Assembly: GCA_002708765.1 (NCBI GenBank)
Contig: PAPD01000013.1
Coordinates: 163,792 to 227,791, forward strand
Direction: 5' to 3'
Length of the DNA stretch: 64,000 nt
From: Gammaproteobacteria bacterium
Lineage (GTDB): Bacteria; Pseudomonadota; Gammaproteobacteria; Pseudomonadales; Azotimanducaceae
A program made the position numbers and the translations under genes. Each line of letters opens with the position of its first letter. Position 1 is the first letter of the stretch. Of the stretch, positions 17,289 to 28,334 are shown piece after piece. A model generated the notes under the pieces. The model was not told the origin of the DNA, did not search any database, and saw nothing but the letters and a program-made list of their open reading frames with translations.

Positions 17289-20008
17289 GAATCAAGCTTA
17301 CCATGACACCTCTTGAATTTTTCCCCTGAACCGCAAGGACAAGATTCATTTCGACCAACTCGTCTGTTAGTTCGCACAAAAGGGGTTTTACTCTCCTCTG
17401 GAGTACCCGAATCGGGGGAGCCACTCGATGGACCATGCAGCTTAATATCTGTCCTTTCTCGCCTCTCTTTACGTCTTTTATCCAACGCCTCAGAACCATC
17501 TTCTAGGTTCAAGTCCACCAAGGATAAAAACTTGATGAGTTCATACCTTATATTTCTCAATAAGTTCTCGAATAACTGAAAGGACTCACGCTTATATTCG
17601 CTTTTTGGTTGTTTTTGAGCATAAGCACGCAAATGAATTCCCTGCCTAAGGTAATCCATTGCAGCGAGATGCTCCTTCCACAAGTTATCCAGGAGGTCCA
17701 GCATGATTCTTTTCTCGAGAACACGCAAACCGGGACCGAACTTTCTATCTTTGATTCTGTAATTCTCTCTGACCTGATTAACGATACGATCCCTGATTCC
17801 TTTTTCATCAAGATCTTCTTCATTTTTTAGCCATTCCCGGATGGGCAACTTAGCGCCGAATTCCGTTAGCAAACTCTTCTCCAACCCCGTGACATCCCAT
17901 TGCTCCTCCAGGCTATCGGGGTAAACGAACCCATCAATAAACTCCTCTATGACCTCTGTCCAAAGCTCGTCAATAATATCGGAAATATCATCAGACTCGA
18001 TTAACTCATTTCTTTGAGAATAAATCATCTGCCTTTGATCATTCGCAACATCATCATACTCGAGCAACTGTTTCCTTATATCAAAATTTCGGCCCTCTAC
18101 TTTGCGTTGAGCTTTTTCTATCGCGTTATTAACCATGCGATGCTCTATAGCTTCTCCCTTTTCCATCCCAAGATTTTGCATAAAACCTCTCATTCGATCC
18201 GATGCAAATATTCTCATAAGACTATCTTCCAGCGAGAGATAAAAGCGTGAGTATCCTGGATCACCTTGACGCCCCGATCGCCCTCTCAATTGATTATCAA
18301 TTCTTCGACTCTCGTGACGTTCGGTGCCAACAACATGAAGACCGCCCGCATCTAAAACAGTCCTGTTATCTTCAACCCACTTTTCCTTGATTTTTCTTAC
18401 CTGTTCTTCTGAGGGATTTTTCAACTGGGCAACTTCGGCTTCCCAATTACCACCAAGTATAATGTCCGTTCCTCGTCCTGCCATATTGGTAGCTATGGTC
18501 ACTGAGCCGGGTTTGCCTGCCTGGGCTATTATCTCAGCTTCCTTCTCGTGAAACTTCGCGTTCAAAATCTTATGCTGGATTTTCTTCTTTTTCAGATAAT
18601 CCGAAACGCGTTCACTAGATTCGATAGAAGCGGTTCCCACAAGTATCGGTGCAGATTTGAGTAGACAGGCTTCTACTTCATCTGCCAGAGCTTCGTATTT
18701 CTCATCTTGTGTCATGAAAATAAGATCATTGTTATCTTCACGTATCATGGGAAGATTGGTTGGAATAACAACTACGTCCAGACCATAAATCTGCTTAAAC
18801 TCGGCAGCCTCAGTGTCCGCAGTGCCCGTCATGCCCGCCAGTTTTGTATAAAGACGAAAATAGTTCTGGAAGGTGGTGGATGCCAAGGTCTGGCTTTCGT
18901 TGGTAATCTTTACTCGCTCTTTCGCTTCAATAGCCTGGTGAAGCCCGTTACCCCAGCGACGGCCTGGCATGGTTCGACCAGTATGTTCGTCAACAATAAC
19001 TACTTCTTTTTCCGAAACTATGTAATCCACATCTCGTTGAAACAAAGTGTGTGCCTTTAAGGCCGCGGAGACATTTTGCAAAAGCGAAAGGTTACCCGCA
19101 CCGTAAAGACTATTTCCTTCCTGAAGCAGGCCCTTCTCTATTAAAGCTCTCTCAATCTTTTGATGTCCCTCCTCAGTTATTTCTACATCCTTTTGTTTTT
19201 CATCTACATAATAATCACCGGGCGGCTCAATCTCGTTAGTAATATCTTCAGGAGTCTTTATCTGCTGCTCCATGGAAGGAATAATACTATCTATAGTTTT
19301 ATAGATGTTCGCCGCATTTTCGACACTTCCCGAAATAATCAGAGGAGTGCGAGCTTCATCAATAAGAATCGAATCCACTTCATCTACGATCGCATAACGA
19401 AAACCTCTCTGAGTTCTTTCGTGTTCAGAAAACGACATGTTGTCCCGAAGATAGTCAAACCCGAATTCGTTATTGGTGCCATATGTAATATCCGAGTTGT
19501 AGGCGAATTTTTTTTCCTCTAGCGTTTGCCCAGAATAGACTACCCCCACGGTCACACCTAAAGCATCATAAAGCGGACCCATCCATTGAGCACCCCATTT
19601 CGCTAGATAATCATTTACGGTTACAAGATGAACACCGGAACCTTGAAGGCAGTTCAAATAAAGCGGAAGGGTCGCTACCAAAGTTTTACCTTCACCAGTA
19701 CGCATTTCAGCGATACGACCTTCGTGCAAGGCAATACCGCCCATGATCTGAACATCAAAAACCCGCATACCAAGAGCTCTTTTCCCGGCTTCTCTAACGG
19801 TAGCAAACGCCTCGGGAAGAATCGCGTCCAGAATCTCTCCCTTATCAAGTCTATCTTTTAGTTTATTTCTCTGATCACGGAGCTGATCGTCTGAAAGGTT
19901 TTCTAGACTTTCTTCTATCTCATTAATCTGATTAACGATCTTTTTGAAGCGTTTTAACTCTCGCGTATTTTTGCTTCCGAATATTTTGGTAAGTGCTGAC
20001 AATAACAT
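17285..20008 (-). CDS. secA: Preprotein translocase ATPase
   Basis: Motor of the Sec pathway, driving unfolded precursors through SecYEG. At 907 residues it has the family length. Visible elements include Walker A (MRTGEGKT, 102-109), [13 protein letters not shown] in the DEAD-box region, [10 protein letters not shown] and [11 protein letters not shown] in the second nucleotide-binding domain. The C-terminal zinc-binding SecB/ribosome motif [14 protein letters not shown] is also present. No secM-like gene lies upstream; instead an M23 peptidase gene ends 78 bases before. TTGACC at about 20 bases into that gap may belong to a promoter, but I could not fix a -10. Confidence 0.98.
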   Translation of the reverse strand: MLLSALTKIFGSKNTRELKRFKKIVNQINEIEESLENLSDDQLRDQRNKLKDRLDKGEILDAILPEAFATVREAGKRALGMRVFDVQIMGGIALHEGRIAEMRTGEGKTLVATLPLYLNCLQGSGVHLVTVNDYLAKWGAQWMGPLYDALGVTVGVVYSGQTLEEKKFAYNSDITYGTNNEFGFDYLRDNMSFSEHERTQRGFRYAIVDEVDSILIDEARTPLIISGSVENAANIYKTIDSIIPSMEQQIKTPEDITNEIEPPGDYYVDEKQKDVEITEEGHQKIERALIEKGLLQEGNSLYGAGNLSLLQNVSAALKAHTLFQRDVDYIVSEKEVVIVDEHTGRTMPGRRWGNGLHQAIEAKERVKITNESQTLASTTFQNYFRLYTKLAGMTGTADTEAAEFKQIYGLDVVVIPTNLPMIREDNNDLIFMTQDEKYEALADEVEACLLKSAPILVGTASIESSERVSDYLKKKKIQHKILNAKFHEKEAEIIAQAGKPGSVTIATNMAGRGTDIILGGNWEAEVAQLKNPSEEQVRKIKEKWVEDNRTVLDAGGLHVVGTERHESRRIDNQLRGRSGRQGDPGYSRFYLSLEDSLMRIFASDRMRGFMQNLGMEKGEAIEHRMVNNAIEKAQRKVEGRNFDIRKQLLEYDDVANDQRQMIYSQRNELIESDDISDIIDELWTEVIEEFIDGFVYPDSLEEQWDVTGLEKSLLTEFGAKLPIREWLKNEEDLDEKGIRDRIVNQVRENYRIKDRKFGPGLRVLEKRIMLDLLDNLWKEHLAAMDYLRQGIHLRAYAQKQPKSEYKRESFQLFENLLRNIRYELIKFLSLVDLNLEDGSEALDKRRKERRERTDIKLHGPSSGSPDSGTPEESKTPFVRTNRRVGRNESCPCGSGEKFKRCHGKLDS

Positions 20009-20086
20009 TTCTGAATTTCTCTTGACGAACTAATCGTCCATATTTTGAGAAGATAGTGAAAGGTCAATTCTATTTGCAGGCGTCAT

Positions 20087-21010
20087 TCATCTACTAGTTC
20101 GGTATATATATTTAGAAGGATCTACAACCTGTCCATTTTTTAATACTTCGAAATGCACGTGAGGACCAGTGGATCTTCCTGAACTCCCCATCAACCCGAT
20201 AACCTGACCTCGCCTTACGATGTCACCCGCCGTTACAGAAAGCTCAGCGTGGTGTCCGTACCTTGTCGCGTAGCCACCTCCGTGGTTTATCTCAACCATT
20301 CGACCATAACCGCTTCTCTGCCCGGAAAAAACCACAACCCCTGCCGCGACCGCGATAACATCAGCGCCTTGCTTTCCAGCGAAGTCGACTCCTTCATGCC
20401 ACGCTCGTTTCCCGGTGATAGGATCTATACGATTACCATAACGAGAGGACATCCATCCTTTTTTTACTGGCCTACCCGCAATGAATTTATCGCGGTCCAT
20501 TTTTTGCTGTGACATAAGAACCTGCAAAACGCCCAGTTGCTGTTCTCTATCTTCTATATCTTTCGCCAATTTATCTAACAAATCTATATATGCTGGTGGC
20601 TTATAAGCTGACACACCCGAAGGTTTCTCGGGCCCTCCCATCGCCGGGGCATTAGAGAAATCAAATTCTCCTTCTTTAAATCTACCAATTTTTGTCAATC
20701 TTTCACCTAGCGCATCCAACCGGACTATCCGAGCTTGTAACTGAGCAATTCGCACAGCCGAGGCTTCAAGCTTCAATTCGGCGTCCTGCTTGAGGCGCTC
20801 AACATATCTCCTCTGCACTTCCATCTCGTGACGCCACTTAACCACCATCTCGGACGTGAGAGCCGAATCTCCATTGAAAAATTTATAGGAGTAATATCCC
20901 AGAGCACCAGAACCAAGCAAAATGATTAGCGAAAAACCTATAATAAAGCCTAAGCTAGCTCTAAAAGACTGATGTCTTCCTGTCCTGTTGCTGACAATGA
21001 TAAAATTCAT
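20087..21010 (-). CDS. Membrane-anchored M23 (LytM) family metallopeptidase
   Basis: A 307-residue protein with a single N-terminal membrane helix (residues 21-42), a coiled-coil stretch (about 55-110) and a C-terminal LytM domain (about 180-300). All zinc ligands of an active M23 enzyme are present: H205 and D209 in WHEGVDF, and H286 in HVHFE, with H253/H254 in YGHH as further active-site residues. It should cut peptidoglycan cross-bridges in the periplasm. The same position between secA and dciA/lpxC is seen in Pseudomonas. Confidence 0.92.
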   Translation of the reverse strand: MNFIIVSNRTGRHQSFRASLGFIIGFSLIILLGSGALGYYSYKFFNGDSALTSEMVVKWRHEMEVQRRYVERLKQDAELKLEASAVRIAQLQARIVRLDALGERLTKIGRFKEGEFDFSNAPAMGGPEKPSGVSAYKPPAYIDLLDKLAKDIEDREQQLGVLQVLMSQQKMDRDKFIAGRPVKKGWMSSRYGNRIDPITGKRAWHEGVDFAGKQGADVIAVAAGVVVFSGQRSGYGRMVEINHGGGYATRYGHHAELSVTAGDIVRRGQVIGLMGSSGRSTGPHVHFEVLKNGQVVDPSKYIYRTSR

Positions 21011-21081
21011 ATACTATCTCTAGAAAGCTCTAACCAATAAATGACTTAACGCAATATACAGACTTTTTCAGAACAATAAAA

Positions 21082-21546
21082 ATGCCTAAGCCATCTAACA
21101 ACATACGATCTATCAGCCAGCTAATTACGGATTCTAATGATATACTGCAATCGCTTATAACCCAATCCCAACAGCTTAAATCAATTGAAGATATTATAAC
21201 CGATATTATACCGGTTATTTTCAATGTAGGCTCGATAAAGAGTCAGAAAATGACTCTGATTGTTTCAAAGGCTACCGATGCAACTAACATCAAGTACCAG
21301 GAAGAACAAATTATATCGACTTTAGCTAAAGCAAATATAGCGATTGAGGAGATAAAAGTTAAGGTAAGGCCAATCCTAGACACAATCAGGAAAAAACCTC
21401 CTTCACCCAAAATATCAGAAAACGCTTCGAAGATAATTTCTATTTACGCTAACGAAGTCAAAGACCAGGGGATCCAAGAAGCGCTCGTGAAACTATCTAA
21501 AACGCTGGGAAAAAATTCTCAAGGAGAAACAACAAACCCCTCGTAG
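21082..21546 (+). CDS. dciA: DUF721 / DciA-like protein
   Basis: A 154-residue protein of the DUF721 family. The N-terminal part (about 5-95) has the family pattern of a helix, a basic-residue-containing beta sheet and hydrophobic strand [23 protein letters not shown]. The C-terminal third is basic and likely disordered. In organisms lacking DnaC/DnaI, DciA loads the replicative helicase DnaB. The position between the M23 gene and lpxC matches the Pseudomonas arrangement. Its 3' end overlaps the convergent lpxC end by 28 bases. Sequence match is moderate; context carries weight. Confidence 0.7.
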   Translation: MPKPSNNIRSISQLITDSNDILQSLITQSQQLKSIEDIITDIIPVIFNVGSIKSQKMTLIVSKATDATNIKYQEEQIISTLAKANIAIEEIKVKVRPILDTIRKKPPSPKISENASKIISIYANEVKDQGIQEALVKLSKTLGKNSQGETTNPS

Positions 21547-22442
21547 GAAGGAGGTATTCCTTCTTTGGTACCAAAGACAACTATTTCCCATGCATCCGTT
21601 TCTTCCATAAGTTTTTTTACAAGAGCATGATTTTCAGCGTGACCAGACTTAAACCCTACAAATTCTCCGATCAAGCTACATCCAAGCAAATAAAGATCTC
21701 CTATAGCATCTAGGATCTTATGTCTAACAAACTCATCCGTCTGCCGCAGACCGTCTTCATTCAAGACTCCTGAATCGCCAACAAAGATAGCGTTGTCCAT
21801 ACTGCCACCCTGACCTAAGTTCTTTTCTCTCAAGTACTCAAAGTCCTGCACTAAACCAAACGTTCTGGCTCTGCTGACTTCTTTTACGAAAGATGTCGCT
21901 GAAAAATTAACTGTTGCTTGCTGCTCTTTTATGACTTCATTGTCGTAAACTATTGTATGACTAATCTTAAAGCCATCATAAGGTCGCAACTCAACATTCT
22001 GACCAAAAGAACGAGAAACTTCCCCTTCACAAATTTTTAGTGATTTTTTAATACGAATAAATTTCTTTAACGCTTCTTGTTCCTGGACCCCTGCTGATTG
22101 AATCAGAAAGACAAAATTAGCAGCGCTACCATCCATTATAGGCAACTCCGGGCCACTAACTTCAACGTATACATTATCAATGCCGAGACCGCTAAAAGCC
22201 GACATCAGGTGCTCTATGGTCGATATATGATGTCCTTCTCTAACGATAGTAGTCGCCAGAGTATTATCTCCAACAAAATTGGTTCTAGCCGGTATCTGCA
22301 CCACCGGATCTGCGTCCACACGAAGGAAGATTATACCTGTGTCCTGAGGAGCAGGCCGCAAAGTAAGGTATATCTTCTCACCAGTATGCACTCCTACACC
22401 AGTAGCCCTGATTACGTTCTTCAATGTCCTTTGATTAATCAC
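21519..22442 (-). CDS. lpxC: UDP-3-O-acyl-N-acetylglucosamine deacetylase
   Basis: First committed enzyme of lipid A synthesis, a zinc amidase. Zinc ligands are H78 (STIEHLMSA), H241 (VRHKILD) and D245; the general acid/base H268 is in KSGHAENHA. At 307 residues it has normal length. It follows ftsZ on the same strand after a 149-base gap holding a good -10 sequence, as at the end of the dcw cluster in many gammaproteobacteria. Degradation control by FtsH cannot be seen here. Confidence 0.97.
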   Translation of the reverse strand: MINQRTLKNVIRATGVGVHTGEKIYLTLRPAPQDTGIIFLRVDADPVVQIPARTNFVGDNTLATTIVREGHHISTIEHLMSAFSGLGIDNVYVEVSGPELPIMDGSAANFVFLIQSAGVQEQEALKKFIRIKKSLKICEGEVSRSFGQNVELRPYDGFKISHTIVYDNEVIKEQQATVNFSATSFVKEVSRARTFGLVQDFEYLREKNLGQGGSMDNAIFVGDSGVLNEDGLRQTDEFVRHKILDAIGDLYLLGCSLIGEFVGFKSGHAENHALVKKLMEETDAWEIVVFGTKEGIPPSYEGFVVSP

Positions 22443-22507
22443 ATTATTACCCGCTTTTCTGCACAGAACCGAGATAGCATTCCTAACTATCTTGACTCGA
22501 ATCTCTT

Positions 22508-22513
22508 ATTATA
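22508..22513 (-). promoter_or_regulatory. -10 box upstream of lpxC
   Basis: On the minus strand a perfect TATAAT lies about 65 bases before the lpxC start in the ftsZ-lpxC gap. No good -35 sequence is seen at 17 bases. A separate lpxC promoter here would fit the long gap. Confidence 0.45.
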
Positions 22514-22591
22514 TCTAAGTCCTTACCATGCCTTTTTTGACATCACGAACGCTAGAAAGTTTCTTTTTAAAATTTCCCTGGCCAAAAAAAT

Positions 22592-23755
22592 TTAATCAGC
22601 CTGCCGCCGCAAAAATGCAGGAATATCTAAATAATCCATATCCTTGCTCAGCGAATTTCCTGTTTCGGGATTGCTATTGTTTTTGGCTTCTCTTCTTCGA
22701 TGGGTAGGTTCTTCAAAAACCTTGTAATCCTTTTCGCCATCCCCTGCCGTAGCTATTTTAACTTCCTCCGGCACCTGGTAGGATTGTACCAATCCATCTT
22801 TATCACCAAGCCCGGTAGCTACTACAGTAACTCTCATTTCTTCATCCATCGATTCATCTATGACCGTTCCTACGACCACCGTGGCATTCTCTGAAGCAAA
22901 TTCCTGAACCGTAGACCCAACTTCAGAAAACTCTCCCATTGTAATATCACTGCTGGCCGCAATATTTACCAGGACACCTCTGGCTCCGGTAAAATCGATA
23001 TCCTCTAACAAGGGACTTCTTATAGCACTTTCAGCAGCCTCTCTAGATCTATTCTCACCTGCCGCTACTCCACTTCCCATCATCGCACTGCCTTTTTCAG
23101 ACATAACCGTTTTTACGTCTGCAAAATCAACATTAATCATTCCCGGTCTGATAATGAGATCGGCTTTTCCCTGAACCGCACTCGAAACCACATCATCAAC
23201 AGTTGCGAATGCTTCAAGCAACGGCGTTTTTTCACCGAGAATCGAAAGCAGTTTTTCGTTTGGTATCGTAATCAAGGAATCCACTCTTTTTGCCAGTTCC
23301 AGAATGCCTTCTTCGGCAACTTTCATCCTCTTCTTTCCTTCAAAGCTGAATGGCCTGGTTACTACAGCAACAGTTAAAATTCCTAGCTCCTTTGCCATAT
23401 CCGCAACAATCGGTGCCGCTCCCGTTCCCGTACCGCCCCCCATTCCAGCGGCGATAAAAACCATATCAGTTCCATCTAATACATCACGGATCCGATCTCT
23501 GTCCTCAAGAGCAGATTCTTTTCCAACCACGGGGTCAGCACCAGCTCCCAACCCTCTAGTAATTGTTCCTCCCAATTGCAAAAGCGTGGGAGCCCCAAGG
23601 CTTTTTAAGGCTTGTGCATCTGTATTCGCACATACAAATTCTACTCCCTCTATTTTTTGCTTCACCATGTGGTCTACTGCATTACCACCTCCACCTCCAA
23701 CTCCTATAACCTTTATAACAGCGTTTTGCGGAGCACTATCGACGATCTCAAACAT
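22592..23755 (-). CDS. ftsZ: Cell division protein FtsZ
   Basis: Tubulin-like GTPase that forms the Z ring. The GTP signature GGGTGTG is at 106-112; the T7 synergy loop region GMINVDFADVKTVM follows. A variable linker (about 315-370) leads to the conserved C-terminal peptide DIPAFLRRQAD that binds FtsA and ZipA. AGGAG lies before the ATG. It follows ftsA by 35 bases, the standard end of the dcw cluster. Confidence 0.99.
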   Translation of the reverse strand: MFEIVDSAPQNAVIKVIGVGGGGGNAVDHMVKQKIEGVEFVCANTDAQALKSLGAPTLLQLGGTITRGLGAGADPVVGKESALEDRDRIRDVLDGTDMVFIAAGMGGGTGTGAAPIVADMAKELGILTVAVVTRPFSFEGKKRMKVAEEGILELAKRVDSLITIPNEKLLSILGEKTPLLEAFATVDDVVSSAVQGKADLIIRPGMINVDFADVKTVMSEKGSAMMGSGVAAGENRSREAAESAIRSPLLEDIDFTGARGVLVNIAASSDITMGEFSEVGSTVQEFASENATVVVGTVIDESMDEEMRVTVVATGLGDKDGLVQSYQVPEEVKIATAGDGEKDYKVFEEPTHRRREAKNNSNPETGNSLSKDMDYLDIPAFLRRQAD

Positions 23756-23790
23756 AATTTTCTCCTATGAGGATAAATTGATTCTAGTAT

Positions 23791-25020
23791 TTAACTCCCG
23801 GTAAACCATCTCTTAAATCGGCTCAAGATATTTTCTGATCCATTCCTTGGCACGATAATAGGTGCTCGGGATGTTTTCCTTGCACCATAATGCAAAAGCC
23901 CTACTGCAGTTGAATAGATTGGATTTTTCACGATATCCGCAAGACCAGCCACATTTTTTGGATTCCCCAAACTTACTGGCATATGAAAAATTTCTTCCGC
24001 TAATTCTATTGCTCCTTCCATTTTTGAAGTCCCACCAGTGAGCACTATTCCGGCCCCAACCAGATCCTCGAAACCGCTTCGTCTGAGTTCCGCCTGAACC
24101 AAAGTAAACAGCTCTTCATATCTTGGCTCAACAACCTCCGCCAAAGCTTGTCTCGATAAATCTCTATCAGATCTATCTCCAACACTCGGAATTTTTATTG
24201 TTTCATTTTCTTTAGCTAGGCTGCCCAACGCGCAGGCATACTTGATTTTGATTTCTTCAGCATTTGGTGTGGGCGTTCTCAGAGCCATAGCGATATCATT
24301 TGTCACCTGATCTCCAGCAATAGGAATTACCGCTGTATGTCGAATAGCACCATCTAGAAAAATGGCAATGTCTGTTGTTCCACCACCAATATCGACCATG
24401 CATACGCCCAGGTCTTTTTCGTCTTCGGTCAACACAGCATCTCCTGAGGCTAACTGCTCCAAAATGACTTCCTCCACCTCAAGCCCACATTTTCGTATAC
24501 ATTTCTCAATATTTTGAAATGCGTTGACTGCACAAGTAATTAAATGAACCTTAGCCTCAAGGCGGACTCCGGACATTCCGAGAGGTTCTTTAACATCTTC
24601 CTGCGCATCAATTACATATTCTTGTGGGAGGACATGAAGAATTTTCTGGTCGGCGGGTATAGCAACCGCTTGCGCTGCATCAATAACTCTTTCAATATCG
24701 GGCTGGAAAACTTCTTTGTCACGAATCGCTACAATACCGTGAGAATTAAGGCTGCGAATATGGCTACCAGCGATTCCGACAAAGACTGATTCAATTGGAC
24801 ATCCAGCCATAAGTTCAGCTTCTTCTACAGCTCGCTGGATAGACTCGACAGTCGTTTCTATGTTAACTACAACTCCTTTTTTAAGGCCTTTAGAGGGGTG
24901 ACTTCCAATCCCTATAATTTCGATTTCTCCCTCCAGACCAAGTTCCGCTACTATCGCTACGACTTTAGAGGTTCCGATATCCAGACCCACCATGATCCGT
25001 CCACCAATTGGGTTGGTCAT
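23791..25020 (-). CDS. ftsA: Cell division protein FtsA
   Basis: Actin-like membrane tether of FtsZ. The phosphate-1 motif GLDIGTSK begins at about residue 12; [10 protein letters not shown] and TGGTSKMEG are the other nucleotide motifs. The C-terminal amphipathic helix ENILSRFKRWFTGS is the membrane-targeting sequence. The ATG overlaps ftsQ's stop by four bases. Confidence 0.98.
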   Translation of the reverse strand: MTNPIGGRIMVGLDIGTSKVVAIVAELGLEGEIEIIGIGSHPSKGLKKGVVVNIETTVESIQRAVEEAELMAGCPIESVFVGIAGSHIRSLNSHGIVAIRDKEVFQPDIERVIDAAQAVAIPADQKILHVLPQEYVIDAQEDVKEPLGMSGVRLEAKVHLITCAVNAFQNIEKCIRKCGLEVEEVILEQLASGDAVLTEDEKDLGVCMVDIGGGTTDIAIFLDGAIRHTAVIPIAGDQVTNDIAMALRTPTPNAEEIKIKYACALGSLAKENETIKIPSVGDRSDRDLSRQALAEVVEPRYEELFTLVQAELRRSGFEDLVGAGIVLTGGTSKMEGAIELAEEIFHMPVSLGNPKNVAGLADIVKNPIYSTAVGLLHYGARKTSRAPIIVPRNGSENILSRFKRWFTGS

Positions 25021-25739
25021 AAAACGTTCTCCTTCTGAACCAGATTGCTCAACGATTCTTGAGACTGGTCATCTTCAAATTTGACTGCTACTCCACTGGG
25101 ATAACGAGCATCAACATAGTTGATTTTTTGATAATCACCTCGTTCCCACAAGCGTTCCCGAACTTCAAGGAAACGCTCCAGTCTAGCTCTAAGCTTTTCT
25201 CTACCGAGAGAAATACTTACCCCATTTGTTGTTACCACAGACCACGAGCCAATATTAGAGAGCTTAAGTTCTTTAATTTGATAATCCCGCTTCCTCAGGA
25301 TCCCACCAACCTTTAGATAAAAATCAATGACCTTTTTTTCACTTCCAGCTGGGCCATAAAAATACGGTAATTTCCCTGCCTGGAAGAGAGAAGTCTTAAG
25401 AACCGAACCATCGCTAGAAATAAAAGCATCTTCGTTCCAATAAGCAATAACATCTCTTGGGAAAATTTCTAGCTCCCCTCCCTCTGACCATTTTTTCGTG
25501 AAGCTTACCTGACCAACCCAAGGCAAATCAGACAACGCCGATAAAATCTCTTGAGGTTTTGATCCTATTTCAGACACTGAGAAAACCACGTCTTTTGCAT
25601 CAGCATATTGATTCTCTGTTAGGTCACCAATTATCGACAAGGAACTTACAGAAAACCGGTCTACAGAGAAGACAGTAAAAGACATACTAGCTAACAAAAT
25701 CGAGCTCACCATCGTCACCTTTAAAAATCCTGTTCTCAT
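25017..25739 (-). CDS. ftsQ: Cell division protein FtsQ
   Basis: Bitopic divisome protein that joins FtsB/FtsL to the division site. From the ATG at 25739 it has 240 residues: a short cytoplasmic start, a membrane helix (about 7-25), a POTRA domain (FSVSSLSIIGDLTENQYADAKDVVFS) and a beta domain with WNEDAFISSDGSVL. I chose 25739 because GGAAG is eight bases upstream and the start overlaps murC's stop (ATGA); an open extension to 25835 runs through murC and is not likely used. No ddl or murB gene separates it from murC. Confidence 0.93.
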   Translation of the reverse strand: MRTGFLKVTMVSSILLASMSFTVFSVDRFSVSSLSIIGDLTENQYADAKDVVFSVSEIGSKPQEILSALSDLPWVGQVSFTKKWSEGGELEIFPRDVIAYWNEDAFISSDGSVLKTSLFQAGKLPYFYGPAGSEKKVIDFYLKVGGILRKRDYQIKELKLSNIGSWSVVTTNGVSISLGREKLRARLERFLEVRERLWERGDYQKINYVDARYPSGVAVKFEDDQSQESLSNLVQKENVL

Positions 25740-27193
25740 AGCGGCAACTTCCTTTCTCCCCATCTTAGAGTCAAATCCCGCGCAATCCCCGCGGTTACTC
25801 CAGCTCCCTGCGTTATTACAATATCTCCTGAGCAAATAACATCCTCGAGCAATATAGGAATTTCCTCAATTGAATCTACGAACTCGACGGATACAGATGT
25901 TTTTAATTTCAATTGGTTATAAAGGTCTTTGCTAGCAGCACCCTCTATAGGTTTTTCTCCTGCGGCATAAGTCTCGAGCAAGAAAAGCTGGTCTACCCTG
26001 GAAAGAATATCAACAAAATTTTCGAACATCTCCATCGTGCGGGTATACCTGTGCGGCTGATAAACCATGAGAATCCGCGAGTCAGGCCAACCTCCTCTCA
26101 TGGCAGCAACAACTGACCGGACTTCATTTGGATGATGGCCATAGTCATCAACCAGCATGAAATCGCCGCCATCTAGAGAAAATTTTCCGTGCACCTGAAA
26201 TCTTCTTGAGACCCCTTCAAAGGCCTCTAGGCCAGAAACAATATGTTGTGAAGAAATACCTTCTTCTGAGGCCACAGCAATGGAAGCGAGCGCATTCTGA
26301 ACGTTAACAGTGCCAGGCATGTTAAGCCTAATATTCGGAAAAACTTCTGATGAATTTTTCTTGATCGCAACAAAACTAGATGAAAATCCTTCCTGTCGAT
26401 ATTCAATCGCCTGGTAATCTGCTTCATCATCAAAACCGTAAGTAACCAAAGGCCGGCTAACCTGAGACAGCATTGCTTTTACAACTGGATCATCGATACA
26501 GGCAATCAATAGCCCGTAGAAAGGCAGGTTATGGACAAATTTCAGGAATGCTTTCTGAAGCTTGTCAAAACTTCCTTCATAATTTGTAAGATGATCCCTA
26601 TCAACATTTGTTAGCACAGATACCATAGGTTGAAGATGCAGAAAGGAAGCATCACTCTCATCCGCTTCCGCTATCAAGTAACGCGAACCACCCAATTTAG
26701 CGTTACTTGCCGAGCTGTTTAAAAGACCGCCGATGATAAATGTAGGGTCCAAATCAGCTTTAGCGAATATGGAAGCGATTAAGCTGGTAGTCGTTGTTTT
26801 TCCATGTGTTCCGGCGACCGCTATTCCGTATCGATATCTCATCAGTTCCCCCAACATTTCTGCTCTGGGGACAACCGGAATTCGTCTGGAAATAGCTGCC
26901 ATATATTCCGGGTTGTCTTCTGGAATCGCACTCGACACAACAACAACATCAGCATCAGCAATATGCACTGACTCATGTCCAATGGAAACCTTAACACCTA
27001 GCACACACAGTCTTTCCGTCACAGAGGTCGATTTGTTATCTGACCCTGACACTGAATAACCCTGATTAAACAAAACTTCGGCGATTCCACACATGCCAGC
27101 GCCACCAATCCCGACGAAATGAATTCGCTTTATGCGTCTCATCCCGGTAAGAGAAACATCAGACACGCGAACCCCCATATTTTTGGGTTCCAT
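25736..27193 (-). CDS. murC: UDP-N-acetylmuramate--L-alanine ligase
   Basis: Adds L-alanine to UDP-MurNAc, the first amino-acid step of peptidoglycan synthesis. The Rossmann start FVGIGGAGMCGIAEVL and the ATP loop GTHGKTT (128-134) are clear, and DDYGHHPNEV and YQPHRYTRT are the usual C-terminal motifs. The start at 27193 has GGAG seven bases upstream and overlaps the end of ftsW by 35 bases. A start at 27142 would also be possible. murG, which normally lies between ftsW and murC, is missing. Confidence 0.98.
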   Translation of the reverse strand: MEPKNMGVRVSDVSLTGMRRIKRIHFVGIGGAGMCGIAEVLFNQGYSVSGSDNKSTSVTERLCVLGVKVSIGHESVHIADADVVVVSSAIPEDNPEYMAAISRRIPVVPRAEMLGELMRYRYGIAVAGTHGKTTTTSLIASIFAKADLDPTFIIGGLLNSSASNAKLGGSRYLIAEADESDASFLHLQPMVSVLTNVDRDHLTNYEGSFDKLQKAFLKFVHNLPFYGLLIACIDDPVVKAMLSQVSRPLVTYGFDDEADYQAIEYRQEGFSSSFVAIKKNSSEVFPNIRLNMPGTVNVQNALASIAVASEEGISSQHIVSGLEAFEGVSRRFQVHGKFSLDGGDFMLVDDYGHHPNEVRSVVAAMRGGWPDSRILMVYQPHRYTRTMEMFENFVDILSRVDQLFLLETYAAGEKPIEGAASKDLYNQLKLKTSVSVEFVDSIEEIPILLEDVICSGDIVITQGAGVTAGIARDLTLRWGERKLPL

Positions 27194-28334
27194 TTCGCGT
27201 CTCCACCTCTATACGCAGCAGAATTGCAATCATCACTAGACAGACTACCAGGCTATTTCCTCCATAACTTATCAAAGGAAGAGTTATCCCTTTTGTCGGT
27301 AGCATCCCAAGATTGACTCCCAAATTAATGGCGGCCTGAACTCCCAGGATAATTGATAACCCGTATGCCAGATTGGCGTGGAAATACATTGTTTGCCTCA
27401 TAGCTAAATTCCCGATAGATAGTCCTCGGATAACTAATCCAAAGAAAAGAAAAACTACAACGGAAGCGCCAACAAAACCTAACTCCTCTCCAACAATAGA
27501 AAAGATAAAATCGGTATGCGCCTCCGGGAGAAAAAACAATTTCTGAATGCTATTACCCAGACCTAGCCCGAACCATTCTCCTCTGCCAAAGGCGATCAAA
27601 GCCTGGGTCAATTGATATCCACTACCGAAGGGATCATGCCATGGATCCGCAAAGGAGATTATTCTCTCTATTCTGTATGGCCGGACAACTGAAAAGACCA
27701 TAATAAATATGAACGCGAATATTGCAAAAGGAAAGAAAAACCTAATGGGAGTTCCTGAAAGGAATATTACAGTAGCACTTGCAACAATTAATACGATGGA
27801 TGCGCCAAAATCGGGCTGGCCAAGGAGGAGGAGAACCAACAAACCAAGAGATATAACGGGAATGACAAAACTTATCCCGGACTCCTGGATTTCTTCTTTT
27901 CTGGTAGCCAAATACTTTGACAGATAGACGAGAAAGAACAATTTGACTAACTCAGATCCCTGCAGGTTTATCGATCCTATTTGAATCCATCTCGTAGAAC
28001 CATTAACTGCTTTACCAACACCGGGAATAAGAACCGCGACCAGCAGAAATATGGAAAGAAACAGAAACAGCCAACTGAAACGTCCCCAAATTTTTATAGG
28101 CAAACCCAAAACAAACAAAAAAGATATTAATCCGATCACAATGTACAGATGATGAATAGTCGCAAGGTGAAGCGAGTTCCCATAGACTCGTGCACCTGTT
28201 TCCATGGAAGCCGAACCAACCATCACCGACCCGAAAAGCAAAAGAGCCAATGCAATTCCAGACAATATAGGATCAACCGGACATTCGATATTTCCTACGA
28301 AACGGCCTTTAGTTTTCTTCATAGCGATGCTCAT
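27159..28334 (-). CDS. ftsW: Lipid II polymerase FtsW (SEDS family)
   Basis: Polytopic SEDS glycosyltransferase of the divisome, 391 residues, about ten membrane helices. Recognisable segments are GSTRWIQIGSINLQGSELVKLFFLVYLSKYL, FSIVGEELGFVGA and the LPTKGITLPLISYGGNSL loop. The N terminus is a charged stretch of about 25 residues. The start overlaps murD's stop by four bases. It works with FtsI, which is encoded in the same run. Confidence 0.97.
   Translation of the reverse strand: MSIAMKKTKGRFVGNIECPVDPILSGIALALLLFGSVMVGSASMETGARVYGNSLHLATIHHLYIVIGLISFLFVLGLPIKIWGRFSWLFLFLSIFLLVAVLIPGVGKAVNGSTRWIQIGSINLQGSELVKLFFLVYLSKYLATRKEEIQESGISFVIPVISLGLLVLLLLGQPDFGASIVLIVASATVIFLSGTPIRFFFPFAIFAFIFIMVFSVVRPYRIERIISFADPWHDPFGSGYQLTQALIAFGRGEWFGLGLGNSIQKLFFLPEAHTDFIFSIVGEELGFVGASVVVFLFFGLVIRGLSIGNLAMRQTMYFHANLAYGLSIILGVQAAINLGVNLGMLPTKGITLPLISYGGNSLVVCLVMIAILLRIEVETRNGTQKYGGSRV

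Noticed and set aside
25740-25835. Longer ftsQ reading through murC
   Set aside because: It would overlap murC by about 100 bases, while the ATG at 25739 has a ribosome site and a normal ATGA overlap.
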